Source: an uncultured Rhodocyclaceae bacterium
Lineage (GTDB): Bacteria > Pseudomonadota > Gammaproteobacteria > Burkholderiales > Rhodocyclaceae
DNA: 28,719 bases
Direction of reading: 5' to 3'
Assembly: GCA_900549295.1 (NCBI GenBank)
Contig: URNG01000031.1
Span: forward strand, 1-28,719
Part shown: in pieces, positions 22,626-28,719 of the stretch
Numbering within the stretch: position 1 is the first letter of the stretch
How the letters are laid out: each line of letters opens with the position of its first letter
Notes under the pieces: model-generated
What the model saw: the letters and a program-made list of their open reading frames with translations, nothing else
What the model was told of the DNA's origin: nothing
The model's database searches: none
Made by a program: the position numbers and the translations under genes

Positions 22626-24461
22626 ATGTCACAAAAAACCGAAGAAGTCGGGACCAACCTGCCCAACCCGGCCGAAATGGCCAAAACCTATGCCGAAGTC
22701 GCCCAGCGCGCCTCGCGCCTGATCGGCCAGTTCATGGAGAAAAAAGCCCAGGAAGGCGTCGATGTGCCCGCCGATGAACTCGGCGTCGCCCGCGCTTTCA
22801 TGGATCTGTCGGCCCGTCTGCTCGCCAATCCCTACAAGCTGGCGCAGACCCAGATGAACATGATGTGGGATTACTTCTCGCTGTGGCAGGGCTCCATGAT
22901 GAAGATGATGGGCATGCCGAACGCCACCCCCGTCGCCACGCCCAAGAAGGACGACAAGCGTTTCAAGGACGAGGAGTGGGAAGAACATTTCCTGTTCGAT
23001 TTCATGAAACAGTCCTACCTCATCGCCGCCCGCCACATCCATGACACCGTGTGCTGCACCGAAGGTCTGGACGAACCGACGCAGCAGAAGGTCAATTTCT
23101 TCACCCGCCAGTACATCGACGCCCTGTCGCCGTCCAACTTCGCGCTGACCAACCCGGAAGTCTTCCGCGAAACCATGAAAAGCAACGGCCAGAACCTCAT
23201 CAAAGGTCTGAACAACCTGCTGCAGGACGTCGAGGCCGGCGACGGCCAGTTGCGCATCCGCATGACCGACACCAGCGCCTTCGAGATGGGCAAGAACGTC
23301 GCCACCACGCCGGGCAAGGTGATCTTCCAGAACGACCTGTTCCAGCTGATCCAGTACGATCCGCAGACGCCGGACCAATTCAAGAAGCCGCTTTTGATCG
23401 TGCCGCCCTGGATCAACAAGTACTACATCCTCGATCTGCGCGAAAAGAACTCGCTGGTGAACTGGGCCACCAGCCAGGGCCACACCACTTTCATCATGTC
23501 CTGGGTCAACCCGGATGAGAAGCTGGCCGAGAAATCGTTCGAGAACTACCTGCTCGAAGGCTCGGTGGAAGCGATCAACCAGGTGTGCAAGCAAACCGGC
23601 GAAGACAGCGTGAACATGGCCGGTTACTGCCTCGGCGGCACGCTGCTGATGACCACGCTGGCCTACCTCACCGCCAAGAAGGACAAGCGGGTTGCCTCCG
23701 CCACCTTCTTCACCACCATGCTCGACTTCTCCGAACCGGGCGAACTCGGCGTCTTCCTCGACGAAAGCGCCGTGGCCGGGCTGGAAAAGAAAATGAACGA
23801 GCGCGGCTTCCTCGAAGGCTCGGAAATGGCCGGCACCTTCAACATGCTGCGCGCCAACGACCTGATCTGGTCGTTCGTGGTGAACAACTACCTGATGGGC
23901 AAGGACCCCTTCCCCTTCGATCTGCTCTACTGGAACTCCGACTCCACCCGCATGCCGGCGGCCATGCACAGCTACTACCTGCGCAACATGTATCTGGCCA
24001 ACCTGCTGAAGGAACCGGGCGGCCTGACGCTTGGTGGCGTCAAGATCGACATCAGCAAGGTCAAGACCCCGTGCTACTTCATCTCCACCGTCGAAGACCA
24101 CATCGCGCCGTGGAAGAGCACCTACATGGGCGCGCGCCTGCCCTCCGGCCCGACCAAGTTCGTGCTGGGCGGCTCCGGCCACATCGCTGGCATCGTCAAT
24201 CCGCCCGCCGCCAACAAGTACGGCTACTGGATCAACGAAGCCACCGACGGCAACCTGCCGGAAAACCCGGAGGATTTCCTGGCCGGCGCGACGCAAAACG
24301 CCGGCTCGTGGTGGACGCACTGGCATGAATGGGTCACCAAGCTGCCCGGCGGCAACGCCAAGGTCAAGGCGCGGGCGGCGGATGCCGGCCCGCTCAAGGT
24401 GATCGAACCGGCCCCGGGCGCTTTCGTCAAGTTCCGCCTGGATACGCAGAAGAAGCAGTAA
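22626..24461 (+). CDS. phaC: Class I poly(3-hydroxyalkanoate) synthase
   Basis: This 611-residue synthase polymerises (R)-3-hydroxyacyl-CoA into PHA at granule surfaces. The alpha/beta hydrolase catalytic triad is visible: nucleophile Cys335 in the lipase-like box GYCLGG, Asp491 in VEDHIAPW and His519 in GSGHIAG. The N-terminal half (1-200) is the helical region typical of PhaC, including QTQMNMMWDYFSLWQ, and PPWINKYYILDL precedes the core. Length matches class I enzymes, and no PhaE/PhaR subunit lies beside it, which argues against classes III and IV. ATG 22626 has AGGAG 7 nt upstream. A terminator follows. No phaA, phaB or phasin gene is in the window. Confidence 0.97.
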   Translation: MSQKTEEVGTNLPNPAEMAKTYAEVAQRASRLIGQFMEKKAQEGVDVPADELGVARAFMDLSARLLANPYKLAQTQMNMMWDYFSLWQGSMMKMMGMPNATPVATPKKDDKRFKDEEWEEHFLFDFMKQSYLIAARHIHDTVCCTEGLDEPTQQKVNFFTRQYIDALSPSNFALTNPEVFRETMKSNGQNLIKGLNNLLQDVEAGDGQLRIRMTDTSAFEMGKNVATTPGKVIFQNDLFQLIQYDPQTPDQFKKPLLIVPPWINKYYILDLREKNSLVNWATSQGHTTFIMSWVNPDEKLAEKSFENYLLEGSVEAINQVCKQTGEDSVNMAGYCLGGTLLMTTLAYLTAKKDKRVASATFFTTMLDFSEPGELGVFLDESAVAGLEKKMNERGFLEGSEMAGTFNMLRANDLIWSFVVNNYLMGKDPFPFDLLYWNSDSTRMPAAMHSYYLRNMYLANLLKEPGGLTLGGVKIDISKVKTPCYFISTVEDHIAPWKSTYMGARLPSGPTKFVLGGSGHIAGIVNPPAANKYGYWINEATDGNLPENPEDFLAGATQNAGSWWTHWHEWVTKLPGGNAKVKARAADAGPLKVIEPAPGAFVKFRLDTQKKQ

Positions 24462-24480
24462 ATCTGCGCGTTATCCAACG

Positions 24481-24510
24481 ACAAAGCGAGCTGCGGCTCG
24501 CTTTGTTTTT
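24481..24510 (+). terminator. Intrinsic terminator after phaC
   Basis: ACAAAGCGAGC and GCTCGCTTTGT form a perfect 11-bp stem with loop TGCG, followed directly by TTTT and a further T-rich stretch. It begins 20 nt after the phaC stop. On the minus strand no T-tract follows, so it acts on plus-strand transcription. Confidence 0.92.
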
Positions 24511-24573
24511 GCCTCTTTGCGGCAGCGCCGGTCATTTCTGATTACGCCAGAGGCCAGCCCCCTGCCCAACTCC

Positions 24574-26229
24574 CTAGCCAGCCTCCATCGGCACCAAGCA
24601 AAAACGCCGGCCATCGAACAGACCGCGGTCGCTGAGTTTGAGTTCGGGAATCACCAGCAGTGCCATGAAGGAGAGCGTCATGAAAGGCGCGCTCAGCGGG
24701 CTGCCAAGGCCGTGCGCCAGGGCGTCGAGCCGGGCGTAGTCGGCAGCGACGCTCTCGCCCTCGGCATCGCTCATCAGGCCCGCAATGGGCAACGCCAGTT
24801 GCTCAATGTGGCCGGCATCCGCCACCGCAATGCCGCCGCCTGCGTCGACCAAGCTATTTACGGCAAGCAGGAGATCGTCAACATTGGTGCCGACGGCCAC
24901 CAGATTATGCGAATCATGGGCAACGCTGGAAGCCAGCGCGCCACGCTGCAAACCGAAGCCGCGCACGAAGGCCAGAGCCGGGGGGGCTGGCTCATAGCGG
25001 TTCTGCACCAGGAGCAGCAACAGATCCTGATCCGGGTCGGGCTGCCAGTGACCGTCGACGATGCGCGGACTGGCCTGGATTTCCTGCGTCAGCAACTGGC
25101 CGTCGCTGGCGACGATGACGCGCACGGCTGGGCTGCTCACCGGCACACGCAGGTCAGCGGCGTCGAGGCGGCGCGGTCGCCAGCGGTTGGTTGCCGTCAC
25201 CGGCACCGGCGCCAGCAGGCTGCAGCCAGCCTCGGCCACGCGCACGCCCTTGAGCCAGGTAGCCAGCGGGCGGAAATCGCAGAGATCGGCCAGCAATACC
25301 CCATCGAAAGCATCGCCCAGCCGCAACCGGCCCAGCGGCAGGCCGTAGTGCTCGATGGGGTTGAGGCAGGCAATGCGCAGCACGTCGAACAGATCATGCC
25401 CGGCAGCCAGCGCCCGGGCCACCAGGCGATCGATGTGGCCGGCAAGCAGTTCATCCGGGTGCTTGTCGTCACTACAGAACATGAGGCGGTCGGGATACTG
25501 GCCGATCAATGCGTGCAGGCTGTCGAAATTGCGGGCTGCCGAACCCTCGCGGATGAGGATTTTCATGCCAGCGGCGAGCTTGTCCCCGGCTTCTGCCAAG
25601 GTAGTGCATTCGTGGTCGGTGTGAATACCAGCCGCAGCGTAGCGGCGCGCCGCTTCACCGGAAAGGCCCGGAGCATGGCCATCCACCGGCAAACCGCGCT
25701 TTCTGGCCGCAGCGATCTTGGCGCTGACTTCCGGCTCGCCGGCGAGCACGGCGGGAAAATTCATCACCTCCGACAGATAGCCGATACGCGGGTCTTCGAG
25801 CAGGCGTTCGACTGCCGCAGCATCAAGACTGGCCCCCGCCGTTTCAAAGGCAGTAGCCGGCACGCAGGCCGGCGCGCCAAAGCAGAAGTGAAAGGGCGTG
25901 CGCGCGGCATTGTCGAGCATGAAATTGACGCCCGCTTCGCCGAGCACGTTGGCGATCTCGTGCGGGTCGCTCACCGCTGCCACCGTACCGTGACGCATCG
26001 CCAGCCGCGCAAACTCGGCAGGCACCAGCATGGAGCTTTCGACGTGAACGTGGGCATCGACGAAGCCGGGCGCAAGATAGGGCCGCCCAGGCTCCGGGCT
26101 GCCGCCTTCGGGTTCGATGGCGGTGATCCGGCCATCGTGCCAAGTGAGGGTAGCGGGGTAGATGTTGCGCGCTTCGATGTCGACGTAATTGACCTGGATG
26201 CTGCCGCTGTTCGCGCTGTTCATTGTCAT
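24574..26229 (-). CDS. ade: Adenine deaminase
   Basis: A 551-residue amidohydrolase-superfamily enzyme converting adenine to hypoxanthine and ammonia in purine salvage. The family layout is present: an N-terminal beta region with APGFVDAHVHVESSM (metal His60, His62 and nearby Glu64), VSDPHEIANVLG, EVMNFPAVL (Glu154), GHAPGLSG (His185), TDHECTT (His206) and the signature CSDDKHPDEL (252-261). The C-terminal domain contains FVRGFGLQRGALASSVAHDSHN, typical of bacterial Ade. ATG 26229 is chosen because GGAG lies 8 nt upstream. It faces the phaC gene and is transcribed away from the OmpA-like gene. No riboswitch is evident upstream. Confidence 0.93.
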   Translation of the reverse strand: MTMNSANSGSIQVNYVDIEARNIYPATLTWHDGRITAIEPEGGSPEPGRPYLAPGFVDAHVHVESSMLVPAEFARLAMRHGTVAAVSDPHEIANVLGEAGVNFMLDNAARTPFHFCFGAPACVPATAFETAGASLDAAAVERLLEDPRIGYLSEVMNFPAVLAGEPEVSAKIAAARKRGLPVDGHAPGLSGEAARRYAAAGIHTDHECTTLAEAGDKLAAGMKILIREGSAARNFDSLHALIGQYPDRLMFCSDDKHPDELLAGHIDRLVARALAAGHDLFDVLRIACLNPIEHYGLPLGRLRLGDAFDGVLLADLCDFRPLATWLKGVRVAEAGCSLLAPVPVTATNRWRPRRLDAADLRVPVSSPAVRVIVASDGQLLTQEIQASPRIVDGHWQPDPDQDLLLLLVQNRYEPAPPALAFVRGFGLQRGALASSVAHDSHNLVAVGTNVDDLLLAVNSLVDAGGGIAVADAGHIEQLALPIAGLMSDAEGESVAADYARLDALAHGLGSPLSAPFMTLSFMALLVIPELKLSDRGLFDGRRFCLVPMEAG

Positions 26230-26548
26230 GCCTTGATCTCCAAGCATAATTCCAGGCGCATATTGCGCGGATGGGCGCAAATTCTTCGGTTAGAACAATT
26301 GCTTATCAGGTGTTCCGGCACATCATTTGCGCATTGAAAACAGCCTCTCCCTGACGGTTTCCCGACTCTAGCACACCGGGGAAATCACCCCTCCGCCCCT
26401 TGCTTCCACACCTGTTTTACCGAAAACCCGCCACCAGCAAACCGGGTTTGTAAAACCGGTTTTGCCTTTTGTTACAAGGCCGCGTAGCACCGCTTGGCGG
26501 GGCAATGCTACGCTAGCGCGCACCATGGCCCCACTGGAGAAAACCATC
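26230..26548. other. Divergent intergenic region between ade and the OmpA-family gene
   Basis: No gene is seen in 319 nt. It holds an inverted repeat GCGTAGCA (26482-26489) and TGCTACGC (26506-26513) about 36 nt before the lipoprotein start, and short repeated AAACCGG-type blocks near 26440-26465. Promoters must lie here for both genes but hexamers are not clear. Confidence 0.5.
26482..26513 (+). promoter_or_regulatory. Inverted repeat upstream of OmpA-family lipoprotein
   Basis: Perfect 8-bp arms GCGTAGCA and TGCTACGC separated by 16 nt. It may be an operator or a hairpin in the 5' leader; no known regulator site is recognised. Confidence 0.4.
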
Positions 26549-27217
26549 ATGAAAAAAACCATCATCACCCTGAGCGCCGCTGCCCTGGCTTTGTCCAGCG
26601 CCCTTTCCGGCTGCGCCAACATGGATGACACGCAACGCAAGACCGGCACCGGCGCGGCTATCGGGGCGGCGGCGGGTGCCGTCATCGGCGCGGCCACCGC
26701 CAGCAAGAAGGATCGCGGCAAGGGCGCGGCCATCGGCGCTGCCGCAGGCGCGGCGCTCGGCGCGGGCGGCGGTTATCTGTGGTCGAAGCGGATGCAGGAA
26801 CAACAGGCGGCGATGGAGCAGGCCACCCAGGGCACCGGCATCGAAGTGTCGCAGACCCAGGATAATCGTCTGAAGATCGAGATTCCCAGCGACGTTTCCT
26901 TCGATTCCGGCAGCGCCGCGATCAAGCCCTCGCTGCGCCCGGTGCTCGACAATCTGGCCAGCAGCCTTGCCCAGCATCCGGTGACGCACGTCACTATCAT
27001 CGGCCACACCGATGCTTCCGGTTCGGATGCGGTCAACAACCCGCTGTCGGTGAACCGCGCCGCCGCCGTGCGCGATTATCTGGTGCCGCGCGGCGTGGCC
27101 AGTTCGCGCATCAGCGTCGATGGCCGCGGCTCGCGCGAACCCATCGCCGACAACGCCACGCCGCAGGGCCGCGCGCAAAATCGCCGGGTGGAAATTTTCA
27201 TCGCCGAACAGACCTGA
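26549..27217 (+). CDS. OmpA-family outer-membrane lipoprotein with glycine zipper
   Basis: A 222-residue lipoprotein of the YiaD type. A signal peptide (1-21) ends in the lipobox LSGC, with Cys22 the lipidation site. Residues about 33-77 are a double glycine zipper (GTGAAIGAAAGAVIG, then KGAAIGAAAGAALGAGGGY) likely to insert in or lie along a membrane. Residues about 105-222 are an OmpA C-terminal domain that binds peptidoglycan, with the VSFDSGSAAIKPSL start, IGHTDASGSD and the final NRRVEIFI. It would tether the outer membrane to the cell wall. ATG 26549 has GGAG 9 nt upstream and gives the K-K signal start; earlier in-frame codons would spoil the signal peptide. Confidence 0.94.
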   Translation: MKKTIITLSAAALALSSALSGCANMDDTQRKTGTGAAIGAAAGAVIGAATASKKDRGKGAAIGAAAGAALGAGGGYLWSKRMQEQQAAMEQATQGTGIEVSQTQDNRLKIEIPSDVSFDSGSAAIKPSLRPVLDNLASSLAQHPVTHVTIIGHTDASGSDAVNNPLSVNRAAAVRDYLVPRGVASSRISVDGRGSREPIADNATPQGRAQNRRVEIFIAEQT

Positions 27218-27248
27218 TCTGAACCAGCACGCAACAGAAATCCGGCAG

Positions 27249-27275
27249 AACGGCCCGCGCTTACGGGCCGTTTTT
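27249..27275 (+). terminator. Intrinsic terminator after the OmpA-family gene
   Basis: AACGGCCCG (27249-27257) and CGGGCCGTT (27264-27272) form a perfect 9-bp stem with loop CGCTTA, ending in TTTTT. It begins 32 nt after the stop codon. Confidence 0.92.
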
Positions 27276-27453
27276 CATTTCACCATGACTCCAGCACCGA
27301 ACTTCGCTGGACTACGCCGAAGCCCGATACAGCAGGTTTATCAATAACTTAGGCGAGTTCAACATATGCCGGTGCTTTCCGAAACCTGACCTGGCTTCCC
27401 CTCTGCTGGCCCCTACAAGGCTCCTGGGAATCGGGTCTTTCCGAGGAGTCATC
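27276..27453. other. Gap upstream of the integrase; no tRNA seen
   Basis: These 178 nt separate the chromosomal terminator from the integrase. No cloverleaf, tmRNA end or clear direct repeat was recognised. The short A/T-rich stretch TTTATCAATAACTTAGG (27338-27354) may hold the integrase promoter. This is where an attachment site would be expected. Confidence 0.45.
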
Positions 27454-28653
27454 ATGGCGAAAATCAAGCTCACCAAGTCCGCAGTCGATGCGGCACAACC
27501 CCAAGCGCAGGCCGTCGAACTCCGGGACACGCTGGTGCCCGGCTTCCTGTGCAAGGTTACACCAGCGGGCCGCAAGGTGTTCATGCTCCAGTACCGCACG
27601 AACGCTGGCGAGCGGCGCAAGCCAGCCCTGGGCCTGTATGGGGAACTGACGGTCGAACAGGCCCGCTCGCTGGCCCAGGAATGGCTGGCCGAGGTTCGCC
27701 GAGGCGGCGACCCCAGCGCGGCCAAGGCCGCCGCCCGTTCAGCCCCCACGGTCAAGGAGCTGTGCACCAAGTTCATGGAGGACTACTCCAAACAGCGCAA
27801 CAAGCCCAGCACCCAGCGCGGGTATCAGGCCGTCATCGACCGCTGCATCGTTCCGATGCTGGGCCGTTTGAAGGTTCAGGACGTGAAGCGGCCGGACGTG
27901 GCCACGGCGATGAAGAAGATGGCCCACAAGCCCGCCGAGGCCAACCGTGCTTTCAGCGTGATGCGCAAGATGTTCAACCTGGCCGAGGTGTGGGGCCACC
28001 GGCCTGATGGCACCAACCCCTGCCGCCACGTCCCGATGTACCCCAACGGCAAGGCTACCCACCTCATCAGCGACGAGGACATGGGCAAGCTGTTTCGGCG
28101 ACTGGAGCACATCGAAGCCGAGGGTCTGGAGAACTACGTCATCCCGCTGGCGATCCGTCTGCAATTCGAGTTCGCTGGCCGCCGCTCCGAAATCGTGACG
28201 CTCCAATGGGATTGGGTGGACATGGACAACCGCCGCGTGGTCTGGCCGGACAGCAAGACGGGTGGCATGTCCAAGCCCATGAGCGAGGAAGCCTATCGGC
28301 TGCTCTCGACGGCGCCACGGCAGGAAGGCATTCCCTACGTGCTGCCGTCTCCAAGCCATCCGGGCAAGCATCTGACCACGGGCGAGTATTACAACGGCTG
28401 GAGCCGCGCCCTCAAGGCGGCGGGCGCCACGCACGTCGGCACGCACGGTATCCGCCACCGTTCTGCGACCGACATTGCTAACTCGGGCATCCCGGTCAAG
28501 GTCGGCATGGCGCTGACGGCGCACAAGACCGTGGCGATGTTCATGCGCTACGTCCACACCGAGGACGATCCGGTGCGCAAGGCGGCTGAACTGGTGGCGA
28601 ACCGGCGCAAGACGATCACCGAGGCGCAACGTCCCGCAGAGGTGGCAGCATGA
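27454..28653 (+). CDS. P4-type tyrosine recombinase (integrase)
   Basis: A 399-residue site-specific recombinase. The N-terminal arm-binding DUF4102 domain (about 1-95) contains LRDTLVPGFLCKVTPAGRKVFMLQYR and LGLYGELTVEQAR. A core-binding SAM-like domain (about 98-180) follows, and the catalytic domain (about 200-370) keeps the active residues: Arg243 in AGRRSEI, His331 and Arg334 in HGIRHR, His357 in LTAHKT and the nucleophile Tyr366 in MRYVHT. It therefore looks functional. ATG 27454 has AGGAG 5 nt upstream. It overlaps the next start as ATGA. Such integrases usually sit at one end of a genomic island, which here would extend rightwards beyond the window. Confidence 0.95.
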   Translation: MAKIKLTKSAVDAAQPQAQAVELRDTLVPGFLCKVTPAGRKVFMLQYRTNAGERRKPALGLYGELTVEQARSLAQEWLAEVRRGGDPSAAKAAARSAPTVKELCTKFMEDYSKQRNKPSTQRGYQAVIDRCIVPMLGRLKVQDVKRPDVATAMKKMAHKPAEANRAFSVMRKMFNLAEVWGHRPDGTNPCRHVPMYPNGKATHLISDEDMGKLFRRLEHIEAEGLENYVIPLAIRLQFEFAGRRSEIVTLQWDWVDMDNRRVVWPDSKTGGMSKPMSEEAYRLLSTAPRQEGIPYVLPSPSHPGKHLTTGEYYNGWSRALKAAGATHVGTHGIRHRSATDIANSGIPVKVGMALTAHKTVAMFMRYVHTEDDPVRKAAELVANRRKTITEAQRPAEVAA

Positions 28654-28719
28654 CCAAGAAGACGCCTGCGGCGGCGGGGGGCGCCCCCCGCGCCTCGGCA
28701 GACCGCCGATCGGAGACTG
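28650..28719 (+). CDS. Start of a gene coupled to the integrase, cut by the window edge
   Basis: An ATG overlaps the integrase TGA (ATGA at 28650-28653), and the frame stays open for 23 codons to the edge (MTKKTPAAAGGAPRASADRR...). Ala- and Arg-rich; no family is recognisable. The tract 28671-28692 is G/C-only and may be unreliable. Confidence 0.4.
   Translation, partial: MTKKTPAAAGGAPRASADRRSET
28674..28691. repeat. G/C-only perfect 18-bp palindrome near right edge
   Basis: Six G, then CG, then six C, flanked by GC on each side. It resembles the low-complexity tracts in liuB and at the left edge, so it may be artefactual. Confidence 0.6.

Noticed and set aside
24517..26337. 606-codon open frame on the plus strand opposite adenine deaminase
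   Set aside because: Antisense shadow of ade; no motif and an abnormal composition.
27276..27453. tRNA gene as integrase target
   Set aside because: No acceptor stem, anticodon arm or TTC-type T-loop could be lined up in this stretch on either strand.

Overview
The window is GC-rich chromosomal DNA, almost certainly from a betaproteobacterium. The gene content points to the Rhodocyclales/Zoogloeaceae type: a class I PHA synthase, a LiuR-controlled leucine/isovalerate (liu) cluster, MetE, and Shine-Dalgarno-led genes packed with 4-nt ATGA overlaps. This is a judgement from protein character; no phylogeny was run.

Layout. 1-1648 (+): 3' part of metE, followed by about 200 nt with two strong hairpins. 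1854-3047 (+): M20 amidohydrolase. 3037-21459 (-): one long, nearly uninterrupted minus-strand array. Read in its own direction it runs liuR (MerR), LiuR-like operator, PaaI-type thioesterase, liuA (isovaleryl-CoA dehydrogenase), a GNAT-carbonic anhydrase fusion, thiolase, EamA transporter, a second acyl-CoA dehydrogenase, GNAT, DsbA-like isomerase, metallophosphoesterase, LOG-family nucleotide hydrolase, liuB, liuC, liuD, a RHH/ParE toxin-antitoxin pair, liuE (HMG-CoA lyase), an unrecognised protein, a tandem DUF1289 protein and an MBL hydrolase. 21570-24461 (+): MBL hydrolase and phaC, ending in a clear terminator. 24574-26229 (-): adenine deaminase. 26549-27217 (+): OmpA-family lipoprotein with terminator. 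27454-28653 (+): tyrosine integrase and the start of a coupled gene, the probable edge of an integrated element.

How the genes work together. LiuA, LiuB+LiuD, LiuC and LiuE take isovaleryl-CoA to acetyl-CoA plus acetoacetate. The thiolase and second acyl-CoA dehydrogenase extend this to isoleucine or short-chain acyl-CoAs. The carbonic anhydrase domain could supply bicarbonate to the biotin-dependent carboxylase LiuB/LiuD. LiuR probably senses a pathway CoA ester or related signal and acts at the dyad 21016-21037. PhaC next door can store the acyl-CoA products.

Main oddities: liuB is frameshifted by a 29-nt G/C-only insertion; about 800 nt between liuB and liuC hold two inverted copies of a dispersed repeat; a toxin-antitoxin module sits between liuD and liuE; carbonic anhydrase is fused to an acetyltransferase; and DUF1289 is duplicated in one frame with a strong internal ribosome-binding site. 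Short G/C-only tracts at both window edges and inside liuB make an assembly artefact a live alternative for the liuB lesion. No CRISPR array, rRNA, tRNA or IS transposase was recognised.
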